Source of the DNA: Oppiella nova
Lineage: Eukaryota; Arthropoda; Arachnida; Sarcoptiformes; Oppiidae
Assembly (NCBI GenBank): GCA_905397405.1
Contig: CAJPVJ010000668.1
Span: 1-21,641, forward strand
Direction: 5' to 3'
Length of the DNA stretch: 21,641 bases
A program made the translations under genes and the position numbers. A model generated the notes under the pieces. It saw only the letters and a list, made by a program, of their open reading frames with translations, was not told the DNA's origin and did no database searches. Positions 1 through 12,100 of the stretch are shown here, piece by piece (the stretch's first letter is position 1; every line of letters starts with the position of its first letter).

Positions 1-2
1 AT

Positions 3-89
3 TTAAGTGTGAAATCAAAATCATTGAGCGTTACGTTGAATGAGAAAAGTGTTCACACCATTGAAATTGATAATGTTTTTATTAATTAA
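3..89 (+). CDS. Possible 3' end of a + strand coding exon at the left edge (partial)
   Basis: One frame is open from base 3 to TAA at 87-89. Its sequence SLSVTLNEKSVHTIEIDN looks like beta-strand-rich protein, loosely like the C-terminal strands of some glycoside hydrolases. The first 70 bases are less AT-rich than what follows, and AATAAA overlaps the stop at 89-94. A second frame (FKCEIKIIERYVE) is also open for the first 43 bases, so the call is tentative. Confidence 0.25.
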   Translation, partial: LSVKSKSLSVTLNEKSVHTIEIDNVFIN

Positions 90-369
90 ATAAAATTAAT
101 GATTAAATATTGTTGGTAGTTAAAATAAAAAATATCGTATTTACCTTTCTAAAATTAAACTCATAAGCCGAGTCCTACCAATTATATAAAATTTAAAACG
201 GATATTAATAGTTTAATATTCTAGAAAATTATTTGACAGTTTTATGTTGAAATAATAGTACAGTATATTACCCATAATGAGAATTATAGACTATATTTTA
301 TAGTTATACAATAAATGTAAAATGTAACCCTATGTTAGAAATAAACTAAAGGCAAAATTAATTTAATAA

Positions 370-612
370 TTAGTGAAATTGAGACCAATTAATAAACCGT
401 TTCTCTCTCACAATATGTTGCATAGAGTTGTATCGAAAGGGGTTGTAGTCCTTCCCGTGGAAATAGAGGTAATAGGGCGCAAACAGAGCCCCGTATTTAA
501 GTTTGAGGTATATATAAAGTAGTTTCTTTAAGCCATACATCTTAGCCACTGTCCACTCCACAAATGTTGCCGTCACTGATGACCATACCATTGAAACCAA
601 TAAAATAACCAT
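370..612 (-). CDS. Unidentified 80-aa ORF or terminal exon
   Basis: The frame runs from ATG at 612-610 to TAA at 370-372 and is clearly less AT-rich than its flanks, which favours real coding. A hydrophobic start (MVILLVSMVWSSVTATFVEW) could be a membrane segment. It is followed by a basic, aromatic-rich tail containing LKYGALFAPYYLYFHGK and NPFRYNSMQ. The ATG directly follows an AG (CACTTTAAG), so this may be the last exon of a multi-exon minus-strand gene; AATAAA on that strand lies at 78-83. The pattern SxxxATFVEW..LKKLL loosely recalls the C-terminal end of NRF-6-like acyltransferases, but that is a weak guess. No upstream exon was found before stoned, so a small gene or a pseudogene remnant is equally possible. 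Confidence 0.45.
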   Translation of the reverse strand: MVILLVSMVWSSVTATFVEWTVAKMYGLKKLLYIYLKLKYGALFAPYYLYFHGKDYNPFRYNSMQHIVREKRFINWSQFH

Positions 613-2373
613 CTTAAAGTGATTGACATCATTAAAATATTAGATATTTAATAGTATTTTGTTAACTATCATAACATTATGCTAATTATTTACAAACTAA
701 TTTTACTATACTTTACTATATTTGTATTTAATACACTTACCAAATACTTCATATTTAAAATTCTTCATAAATTTTGGAGAAATATTTTTGAATATTAACT
801 GCAAATATTTTTTATCAAAATTAATTATGAGCACTAACTTTCAAAACAGCACATTTACAACAACTTAAACCATTTATAAAAATATGATGTGTTTTCTTTA
901 TATTTATATAAGTTATGTAAAAATGTTATTCATCTGAAAATCATTATCTGTTTTCATTAATATAATATCTAAAAGATGTGTTTAAAGATAAGAAAAATAA
1001 AACTTGTTCATCTTTATAATAAATAAAAGTCATATCCTTTATATTCACATAAAAGTTATTCTCTATGTTCGCTCATTGTTTCATATTTTTAATATTAGAT
1101 AATATAATGTGATTATTTGACTTTAAATGTGTAATCTTAATTTTTACTTTGAAATCAAATGGTCTTAAAATAATGTTTCAGTTCTTACTCTGATTAACAT
1201 CAATAAAAGTAAAATTTTATTTAAATAAATTTAAGTAAATTGTTTTGTTTTTCAAAAAATTATATTTAATTTAAGTAATATAAATAGTATTTTAGCAATT
1301 GTTTCTACATAATAAATTGTAAATGCTTTTTAAATATTAAAAAATAGCTATTATTTGTTTGCATTTTAATATTACCAGTGGTCCGTAATATTACCAGTGC
1401 ATTTTAATATTAATCTATTTGATGATAAATTCTGTAGTAATTGAAATCTATTTACAAACACTTACCTACTAAATAACACAACAGCATACATTTCCAACTT
1501 ATCATTAGGATATTCAATTTATGCTGAATGTATAGCAATCCATGTCAATTAACTTAAATGCTAAATAAGATCGATTTTTGAGTAAATGTAAATATAGATA
1601 ATTACGTTTATATAGCCAAATTAATTGTACTCTTAAATAAATAGGAAAATTTTTTTAAACAAAACTTTAAATTTAATTAATTCTCTATTAGATTTCCATT
1701 AATTAGAACTCATTTATATATTATATATAATATATTTTATAAACAAATACATTAATCATATATTTAACAAAATTTGTTATTTGTTTTAATTATAATTTGT
1801 TGTTTAAATGTTGTTTCAATTCATTCACTTATTATTCAATAATTGTTTATTGAATTGCTTTATGTTTTTTCAATCAATAGCACAAAGTTGTAGTAGATAT
1901 GAGTTTTTAGTTTATTTGTTATGTATTTATTTAAATTAATAACAAAAATAAATTTACAAAATGATAGACTAATGAGAAAAATAATATACAACTGATTATA
2001 ATTGAAAACCTTGATCTCTACTTGTTTTTTGGGTACATTTATATAAATTAATTTTTCCGATATTAATATATTATTTTTAAATATCATTTCTCGTAATGAT
2101 ATTACATTAATGTATACTTGAAGTTCATTTTTATTTAAATATCTAAATAATTGATATATTATCTAATTATTTAGACATTAGCGTTATAATGTTTAGGTGA
2201 TGTGTGTATTTAATAATCTGATAATTACGGGATTATATCAGAATTTGTGATTAATATTTATAACCACTATTTATTCAAAACACACAAATTAATCTTAATT
2301 CCCAAATGTTATATTCATATTATTAATTAGATTTTGGTAGTATTTATTTGTTTTTCTTATTAAGCATTTTTCG
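613..2373. other. AT-rich intergenic stretch, no gene seen
   Basis: Extremely AT-rich sequence between the left ORF and the end of stoned. The only longer frame (minus, 1860-2087) is Asn/Ile/Lys/Phe-rich as expected from AT bias and is not credible as a gene. A short direct repeat (14-mer at 1367 and 1386) is present. Confidence 0.6.
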
Positions 2374-2775
2374 TTTATTATTACTGATTAAACTATTGGA
2401 TGACAAATTATAAATCAAAAACAATTTTTGCACTATATTTGTAGGATTTCGTGTCTCATATACTGAATAAATAGCTAATATATTATTTAATAATTAATAA
2501 ATATATGCGAATAACTGTACCATGCTGCACCAGAAAACTATTAAACAAGTGAATGAAACAATAAATAAATGCAATTGTTTTGTGGTATGAATTGATTATA
2601 TGCTTGTATAACAACTTCTATAAAAACAGTCAAAAATATAACACGAAAAACACTGGAATTCTTGTAATGTATTGATGAGAACATAAGAGGCCTCCCGTTC
2701 CCGTAAATGCCCTCAAAATAAATAACTAAATAAATGTCAATATTATTGCAGTTTATGTTTGTATTTATATTATTA
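2374..2775 (-). other. stnB: stoned 3' UTR with candidate poly(A) signal
   Basis: The first AATAAA on the minus strand after the stoned stop is at 2374-2379, about 400 bases downstream. A weaker ATTAAA lies at 2486-2491. A short GC-richer patch at about 2690-2710 stands out within the otherwise AT-rich UTR. The true cleavage site cannot be read from the sequence. Confidence 0.4.
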
Positions 2776-3152
2776 TTAGTCGCTGTCTTCGCTCTCACTC
2801 TTGGCCTCCGTCTCCATCTTATTCTCGTTATTCTCGTCGTTGGAGGTGGCGGACGGCTTACGGGCGGCCACAGCACCGGCACCCCCGTGCACATTGGCCG
2901 CGTACTGAGCCGGCTCCTCCTTCTCATCATACGTGATGTTTAACTCGATTTTATACTCATATTTCGCCAAATATCGGACAAACTTTTCGGGCGGGTTCTC
3001 ATTGGTCACCGATATTGAGCGGAGGGTCGTGTGGGAGACAGTGGTCGACGGCATCCGGAACTCGATGTGAACGAACTCGTAGAACGACTCCGGCATCTGA
3101 TCGAAAGAGGTGAGCGGTAGGCGTACCACTAAGAACTGCTGCGTGTAGGCGC
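2776..3152 (-). CDS. stnB: stoned exon 10 (mu homology domain end, acidic tail, stop)
   Basis: Residues 1417-1541 and the TAA stop. The acceptor is TGTGTAG|GC. FVHIEFRMPSTTVSHTTLRS and PPEKFVRYLAKYEYKI close the mu homology domain and match stonin-2 (VEFSMPTTSASKASVRSIS) and fly Stoned-B. After about residue 1489 the sequence becomes a poorly conserved Ala/Gly then acidic tail ending SESEDSD, a likely casein-kinase-type site. Confidence 0.92.
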
Positions 3153-6100
3153 CTACACATCCGGAAGCATACAGTTAGGTATTAGTGCCAATTTGGGAGA
3201 TTAATCAATGGTTACAGACCCTGTCCCTCTTTGGGAAGTCTGGGTATTCTCCAGACAATGGAGTGGAACGCGTGTTCGTATTTGGCCTGACCTGCGGTCA
3301 CTTCAATCATCTGCGGCTCCGGGTTCTGAGTGGTGCCCAACAGCCTCTCAATGCCCTGTCGTTGCGATTAGACATAAGGTATTAATAACTCATATAATTA
3401 AGACTTAATTAAGTGTTTTGTATCATATTTGTTGCATACCTTTACTTTACCGGCCCTTCTATTGACAGACTTGAGAGCCCCGTATCGGAAGTGTTTCTCC
3501 GTACGGAAGAAGTATATCCAACACTCGGGAATGTGGAACCGGATCTGTATGTCTTCGCACGGTATCTGTCCGTGCTTTCGAGATATACACCCGGGCACCA
3601 ACACGTCGCACTTGATCTCCACCTTGGATTTCGTGATATTCATGTTGGCGCTCACTTGTAGGGGTAGTTCCCGATTACGCGGGGGTCGTATCCGGTACCG
3701 CAATAACTCGAAGTGACAGGCGTCCGGAGGTATGAGTTTTATAATTCGTGTCAAATCAAAGTCCTCGGGCTGTACACAGCAGTGGAATTCCCAGGCCTCC
3801 AGTCGGATCCACTCCTCGGTCACCACTGGGATGATGTCGTGCCGGCCCACCACCTCTTTGCCCTGACGTTTCAGGTCATTGATGCCCACTTCGATGACAG
3901 GCATTCCTGTCAAATAGAAATGATATTAGTCTTAAATCCATATTTTTGTTGTTGTAAACAATAATTATTTTGTTTGTTATATTTTATTTAATGGTATTTT
4001 TATTAAGTTATTACTGGATTTTAATGTATTCATAACATTAATGACATAAATTATTATTAGTGCTTAAAGAATAAAAAGATAAACTACTACTGTATTTCAT
4101 ATGAAAAATAATAGCTTCATTATCATTTTATTTAAATAATCGATGCTATTAATGCTAATATGACGTTAAAATACGGTAGCCTTTTCTTTTATGTTATGCT
4201 TTTAACAAATCTTTAAAAATTATATTTATTTTGAATTAAAACTGTTATGCAATAATCTGGCACTTAAACAGTATAATAAAAAATATTATAATTGATTTTA
4301 TGAGTAAAAATTTAAAATCAAACTTCTATTTCGTATTACCAGAAAAAATTATAGAATTCAATTATATATGTTTTAAAAAATAAGACAATTTCTTAAACTA
4401 ATGTCTTGGAATAAAAATCTTTATTTATACTTGTGATACTAGACTGTATAGTTTATTTATAAATATTAAAACCACAATTTAATTCAAAAGCAACTGCATA
4501 AAATAAATTTTTAAACGTCTAACAGGAATGTAAAAAATAAATAAGATTTATGTTTTCTCGCGGATGTGTCGCAAATGTATGGACCAAATGGTTGTGACAG
4601 TAATCATACAAACCGTTGACAAAGGCCAGGAAGAAGACGCGAACTCTGGCCAACTGTTTGGAAACGATTCCCATTTTGTTTTGCTCGACATAGAGCTCGT
4701 CCTGAACGCAGCACTGGATCTCCTCTGTCTTGTAAGTGAGCGCCCGATCCCTGTGTATCGTCGTCTTGAAGAGCGCCTCCTCCACCACGAGTTGCATCTC
4801 TTTGAGGTCCGTGTAGTTCAATGAACCCAATTTGAATAACTCGCTCACTTGGGGCGCGTGCTCTAAAGGCATCCCCAGTTTGGCGAACTGGCCCATCGAC
4901 GTGATCTGGCCCTGCATTACCTGTCCATCGATAGGGGTTTCCGTAAATAATTAGAAACTTATAGACAATTAGTTAGAAATGTGCGACAAATGACACGAAC
5001 CTTAGCTATCTGTCCGGGCCGTACGCCCACCCTCTCCCGATAGAAGATGTACTGCAGTTTAATAGTGAAAATCTTGCCGAACGTGTCGTACTGTTGTGTG
5101 GAGATGTCGGACAAGGAGTACGAGGCCTGTAGTGGTGTCTCCTGGAAGGGGTTGTTGTCCTCCTTCTTGTTGAAGAGTTGGAAAATACATGTGTCGGTCA
5201 GGAACTTGACGTATATCTTCTTCCAGCACCGGGTGGCCGTCAGCTTCTTCTTGTTGGGGTAACGCAACAGCATTTCCCATCCGTCCCCCTCGTACTTCTT
5301 GGGGAACTCCTCCAGAGGTTGAGACGTGTCCTCATCGAAGAGTGGCGTTTGTGGCGATTCCGTGGAGTCGGCTCTCTTGGAGGCCGCCTCACCGAAAGCC
5401 GTCGGCCACTCCTGTTCACCGCCGGCCGGCATTACCTGTTGGGCGGCCGCCGACAGCTGTCCGCCGCCGAAGAACGCCTCGAACTCGTCCACAACCACCG
5501 CATCCTCTTCTGGCATGAGATCCATGTTCTCGAGGGTCGAGAATTTTGATGGTTTTGGCGGCGGTGGCAGTAGTGGTGGCGCTGTAGGGGTCGACACATA
5601 TAACACACGATTAGTTGTATTATTTAATACATGAGTGACTGACTACTGACCCAATTGCGGTCCTTTACTGTCGCCGATATTCTCCTTCATCTTAGCCCTG
5701 ATAACTATCCTCAAGTTGTCGGAGTCCTCGCCGTACTCATCAAACGAGTCCTTTTGGGTGTCTTTGATGCTCTTCGCGGGCGTATTCTTCGGCGCCTTAA
5801 TGGCGGACCGGGAGGCGTAGGGGTCGAAGATGTCAAACACGTCGGCCTCTGTCGAGTCGTCGGCGGCTGTCGTCGCTGTCGTCGCCGTCTTTTTGGCGCT
5901 CCTGAGGGGCGACGCGAACGGATCGTAAGAGGCGGTCGAGTTGTCGGCAGTGCCGGCGCCGGACGTCGAGTCGAATTTGGTGGCGAAGGCGTCAAAGGCC
6001 GCCGAATCGAACTCTGATGTGTCGAACGGGTCTTTCCCGCAGTCCGTGATGTCGTCCATCTGTGAGACAACGGCCACTCCCGAGTCGGTCGTCGCCCCAA

Positions 6101-9100
6101 AGGTCACGGCGTTTGTGGTCGTCTCGACGGTCGTCACGCTTCCCGAATGCAAAGCATTGGTTCCGTCGCTGGTCTGCGAGTCGAGCGCACCGCTGATGTC
6201 GGCGTCGGCGCCGCAGTAGTAGTCGTCGCCACTGCTGACGACTGCACTGCCGCTGACGTCCCGGTCGGCCGACAGGTCCTGTCCGTCGACGGCCTCCGCC
6301 AGCGTCTCGTCAAACGCGTCGTTCACTATACCGATGGCGTCTTTGTTGGGCTGACCCGAGTCCTGAATGGAGTCCTGAGTGGACAGTCGTCTTCTGGTAG
6401 ACTTGTCTAAGCTCTCGGTTCTTGTGATCTATGAATGTATAGACAGTTGTCTTAAAATTGTGCTCAATATGGACTTAATTAACAGAATATTCTTGTGGTA
6501 ATGCATTATAAGAGGTGTTGATTGTAATGAATGGATACAAACCTCAGCCACAATGGGCTGTGAGTTGAATACAGTTGTTTCGGTGACATCTTCTTCGGGG
6601 TCTTTGTCAAAGACAGTCTGAAAGGGATCGAAGTATGGGTTTTGTGTCGAAGTGATTGGCGATTGATATGAGTTCGAGACGTCGATCAGCTCTTCGGGCG
6701 GCTCTTGTGGTGGAAGCGATGGTTTCCGCTGTAGTATATTAGTGGCCGGCAATGGCTCGAAGGTGGGCGCCGGCGAGTTCTTATCACCTGTCCGTCCCAT
6801 ACGGATTCAATTGTATTAATTATTTAATTTATAAATTACACTGGTTAATTCACATTTAATAATAATAGCTATTAAGTTCATTATTAACTATTATTTTTTA
6901 TCCTTTTAGATGTGAATTACAACTGGAATAATATTTACAAAGTAACACAAAACTTGAATGGGAAAAACAATTAAAAATTATAAAAATAATACCGGTATTA
7001 TACAAAGTACACAGTACTGTACTGCACAGCAATTATCAGTTAATGTCAAGGAATGAGAAAAAAATGTTTTACAATATTAGAGGATTTAATTATAAGTTCT
7101 ATTTTTATGCATGGTAATTAGTGATGAGTCTTAATTAGCGGTATATTTACAGTTTATTTTATTATAAATGTATATATGATACACTTTGTACTGTAGTATT
7201 ATTGACAAACATTACGGGTTTACTAATGAAATTATAAAAATGAAAAATATTTATCCAGTTGTAATTCACAACTCTTAAGAGTTATCAATTAAATTGAATG
7301 CTAATTAACTTTGTCTTAAGAAATTTGTATCTAAAAAGTGATGATCAAAGACCTGATAATAATTCCATTTGAAAGGCACTACTTCTTCTTCGGGAACCGT
7401 TAGAGCCGTTGACTGTATTGTTATTATTATTAGAAATGATATCATTTTGAAAGTCTTTGTCGGCGTTGTCCTCGACGTCCGACAAATCGCTTAAATAGTC
7501 GTTTTGGTCGCTGATGGCCGCCAGCAGCGAGTGGTCGGGCGGCGGTAACACCGGCGGCGAGTCGGGGCTAATGATGTCGTGGGCTGCGAACGGGTCGCCG
7601 CCGTCAGGCGACAGCACTTTATTGGCACCAATTGTGGCGCCGGTGGTCATGTCGTCGGTGACCGACTGGCGTTTGGGAGTGTCGTCGTCGTGAATGGTGG
7701 CGAACGGATCAAACGGCTGCTGCGGTTGCGTCGCGTCGACCGCCGATTTGGCCACCGATGGCGACGGCTTGTACGCCGAGTCGGGCGCCGGTGGCTCGTA
7801 GGCGGTGGCGTTGATTGCGTTGTAAAAGTCTGCGGTCATGTCGGCGATGGCTGTGGCCACCGGCGAGTGACCCCCACTCAGCACATCCTTCACCTCTTCT
7901 TCCGGCGACTGTTCAAAAGGGTTCGTAGAGTTGCGCCGTTTCGGGGTTGTCGTCCCTGTCATACATCGCAAGTATTTATTTCATTATAATTTGCTCTTTT
8001 GGTTCAGTTTTGTATTTCAATTAATTTTTATTAATTATAATATTTTTACTATCATTATTTACTTAATCATTATAATTCGCAAGCTCAAACTTCATTTAAT
8101 TTGTTATTTTAATTTATTTTTTAAAATAAATTATCACTTATGATATTACTGTAATTAATACTTTTTGCTAATTCATTGATATATATTCTTTGATAGATTT
8201 AATAAGTGAGAAGTATTTGTTTAATTGATTTTGATATTAAACTAATTAAATTTATAATGTCTCATTATCAATTATTAGATTAAATATTGTATATCATTAA
8301 AATAAATTTATTACGGAATACAACAATATTTACTGTGATATCAATACTACAGTGAATCAAATGAATTAATATTTCACGTATAATTTAGTACAACAATAAA
8401 TAAATTTTTTATATCCATTGTCATACATTTAATGTAAGAATATATTCTGTTTGTCATGTCTAGAGAATATTCTCTATCTCTAACTCCCATTGCCTTATTG
8501 TACACTATAATAAATATATTCCGGGTTTTATTGAATTTCGTGTGTTTTTTCAGCGAAAAAATAATGTAAACTTTATATTGTTTACAGAATTTTCATTTTC
8601 TCTTTATTTATATGTATTATATTGCCATCAATTTTATTCAAATTTATTTTATAAATCGATTTTTCTTGTAACCATTCATTCACTCATTTTACAGTAAAAA
8701 GACATTAAAATTCTTATAAATTACTTTTGCTTAACAAAACCCTTTTCTCTGTACAAAATAAATATCTCATTAATGAAGTGAAATACGTCTAAATTAGTTT
8801 ATCACAAAACAAAACACCACATTTCCATAACGGCTATAAATTTGATGTCATAAATGTCATACAGTTTTTATCAGCAAATATTTGTGTATTGATTAAAATC
8901 TATTGATTGATTATAAAAGGCAACGCTATTTAATAATAACCACATAAACACATCACTTATATATCGTAAAGTGTGGAAATAAAATAAGAAAATAATTTAT
9001 AAATCAATATAAAACAAATTCACAGTATGCGACACATCTAAATTATGTGTGTAATTAATTTTAAAAATAATTATGTTGATAAATTTGTTTATTTAAATTA

Positions 9101-12100
9101 GAGTTGAGTAATTTTTCATTTATATAATATATGTAGCATATTTAAATAAAATAATCGATATTTTATTTTAAACAACCTGAATCGGCTCTATCATAAAAGG
9201 TTTTATTAAAAATAATCTTTGTAGACAATTTATACCTAAATAAATATTTCTCTATTTTTTGCACAGACACTATGATTAATATTGTATTTATTTTTGTTTA
9301 ATATAATAACTAAATAATAATTTTTAATAAAAGAGAAATTTATCAAATATTAATAATAATTATTTATTGAACGGCTCTTAATAGCTTTTATATTTCTTTT
9401 ACATAACTAAACTATTAATGCTCGTATTGTGTGGTAAAATTAATTTTAATATCTATTATATTTATAGTAATCCATTATTGAAAACAATATAAAATTCAAA
9501 CAATACATTCTCGATATTTTACATTGTATTACTTTACTATTAAGATAAATGTTTGATACAGTATAATAAGATTAAATCTTGTTATTAAATTATTTGCCAA
9601 TACTTTTAATCCTTTTAATAAAATATTCAATTTATAAATTTATTGAACATTAAATTTTGAAAGCTTTCAAATAATGTTAATTTAGTAGTAATAATTGTTA
9701 TAGTATTGTAATTATTATATTAAAAAACTATTAAAACAAATATAAATTAAGATATTTTACTCTTTGTAGACATTATATTGTATTTTCATTATGACTTTCA
9801 ATAATCCACACATACCCCGAAGACAATTAAGTTTTAAATTCGTATTCAATATACTGTATTTATATAATATTGCTATAAAGCAAATACAATAGTATATAGC
9901 TTATATTTTACAAATCTTATATAAATATAAATTCCTTAGGGAAAATTAAAATTGATACACTTTGACTTTATTGACCATAGCTTCATTATAATGTAATTTA
10001 TCATAATTTCTACACTATTTTTCGGTTTATACAAACACTAAACAGTAAACAATAAAAACTAATATTTTCTTTTTTCTTGAGACTCTTTTCCAGAACATAA
10101 GATAAATGAATAGCTGTCCAAATGTTAGCCCAAAAAAGGTATTACCAAAAAATAAGAGACAACAGTAATCGATTGAGTCTTAAGTGCACCACAACTGTGA
10201 TCTTGAATTAAAGGTATTCATAAGGCTTTAGTCGAAATGCTTTTGAAACTTATACAATAATCCCCTGATTAGTATTGAACACACTTTTAGTCAATACTAT
10301 CATATATACGCGAATATTATGGCGTAAATATTATCACAAATCCTATTAAAAATCCAAATACTTTAATTAAAGGCGATAATTGCAAACTATCTGCTTGATT
10401 ACTATTGATAAAATTTTTTTGATTTAAAATTTTTACAAGGTCTGCATTGATTTAATGTTCAATTTGTGTTTATATGGTTATGATTAACGATATTTTGCAT
10501 TATATGGTCAATACTATTACGGAATAATGGGTGGATCCGTGTTTTGGAGCAAATAGAGTAAAGCCCATCATATCATAGAGAATCTAATGAGTAAAATACC
10601 TGTGCCTTAATGGGAGGGAAGTGATTGTTTCCCAAAGTCGGCTAAAAATAGATCAATATTTATCTATTTTTGGCTATTTTTAAACTTATAAATGAAAATA
10701 TTTGCAAAACATACCTAAAAATAGCACCTATCTCATACAGAAATATCTATTTATATGAATAACAATTTGTTCGAAAATTATTGTTTTCGATTTATATAGT
10801 TTTGGTCATTAAATGCAATGTTTGCATTATCTGCATATTATTTTTTCATAAATTTATAACTGCTCCCAATTGTATTTCGTATAATTACTCCAAATATTAT
10901 AATTTTGATGATTCTGTGTATGAAGTGTTGACTATTATTATGTAGAATTCAAATTAGATTACTATATGATTGTGCAATAGAGTTGTATAAATATGCATTC
11001 GTATGACTAATAATGAGTTATATGACATAAACAGCAAAAAACAAAATTTATATCAATATAAAGTGGTATTAAAATGAGACACGACTGACCCGAATAAGGT
11101 GTATGCGCTCCGGAAGCGTATGGCGTGTAGTAGTCGTTATAATCCTGAAGGAATGGGTTCGACATAATGCTATCACGTGATGAACAGCGGGATATTCTGG
11201 TGGAATAGTCGGGACAAGTTTTGGGTGTTTCGATGGGACTGATGTCTATGGAGTTGGGTTTCACAACACTTTGACCACTAATAGTACAGTCGAGGTATGC
11301 CGTGTCAAACGGGTCCGGCTCTAAGTCCTGGTCACAGCCGGTGTCCAATGGTTTGCTACAAGAGTTTGTCGATAGTATGAGTTCTGCGGCCGCTTTGGGC
11401 GCGACTGTCGACACGTTCACGAAAGAGGTGTCGAAGGGATCGTCCAAATAGTCCTCCTCTTCGAAGAGGACGGGCTGGTAGGCGACGGGTATGACTTCGG
11501 GCTCCTTATTGAAGCCAAAGTCGTCTAATAGTTGCGATGAGTGTGTGGTGTCGGGTATGGCCACTTCGGCCACCTTTTTCAGCGACTCTTCGGTAATCTG
11601 TTGAGGAGTTTTCGTTGGCTTTGTTTCGCAGTTCTCTTTGTTTTCTGTCATTAGAAATAAATTTAAAATTAAAATTATTTTATCAATGCAGTTTATTTAA
11701 AATGTCAAATTATTATACAGTACTATACAGTATATAATATCGATATGAATATCTCAAAAACCAAATTATATATATTAAAATATTTTTTATCACAAAATAT
11801 TAATATTGTTGGAATAAATGTTATGACATTTTATTTTAAATTTCTTTACTTTAAATTCTTAAACTGGATATGATTGTAATATACAAAAAATATTCAATAT
11901 TTAATTATTTTGTGTGTGACCATATTATATGTCAGTTATATTTATTGTAATAATAATAATATAATGATAATTAACTTGAAATATTTATTTTCCCAAAACA
12001 ATTGTAGCAATGATTTACAGCACTTAATATACTTACAGCACTTGTAGTGTACTGTACTGTACATTCCAAATGAACAACAATTTCACATTAAATAATTTGT

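Noticed and set aside
1361-1412. Short interlocking direct repeats (TAATATTACCAGTG twice, GCATTTTAATATTA twice)
   Set aside because: A small local duplication with no associated gene or array; it looks like replication slippage.
1860-2087. 75-codon minus frame in the left gap
   Set aside because: Composition is Ile/Asn/Lys/Phe-rich, as random AT-rich DNA gives, with no motif or splice context.
3185-7989. Many + strand open frames opposite the stoned exons (for example 5178-5549, 5655-6017, 7579-7989)
   Set aside because: They mirror real minus-strand exons and are Arg/Val/Gly-rich as expected for antisense shadows; they show no family features.
6986-8476. Two perfect 16-bp palindromes, centred on ACCGGT at 6986-7001 and on GAATATTC at 8461-8476
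   Set aside because: At this AT content about two such palindromes are expected by chance in a window of this size, by my rough estimate.
11007-11651. ATG at 11651 as an independent Stoned-B-like start, giving a fly-like second cistron
   Set aside because: The ATG lies 5-7 bases inside intron 1 relative to a good GACAG acceptor, and exon 1 joins exon 2 in matching phase.
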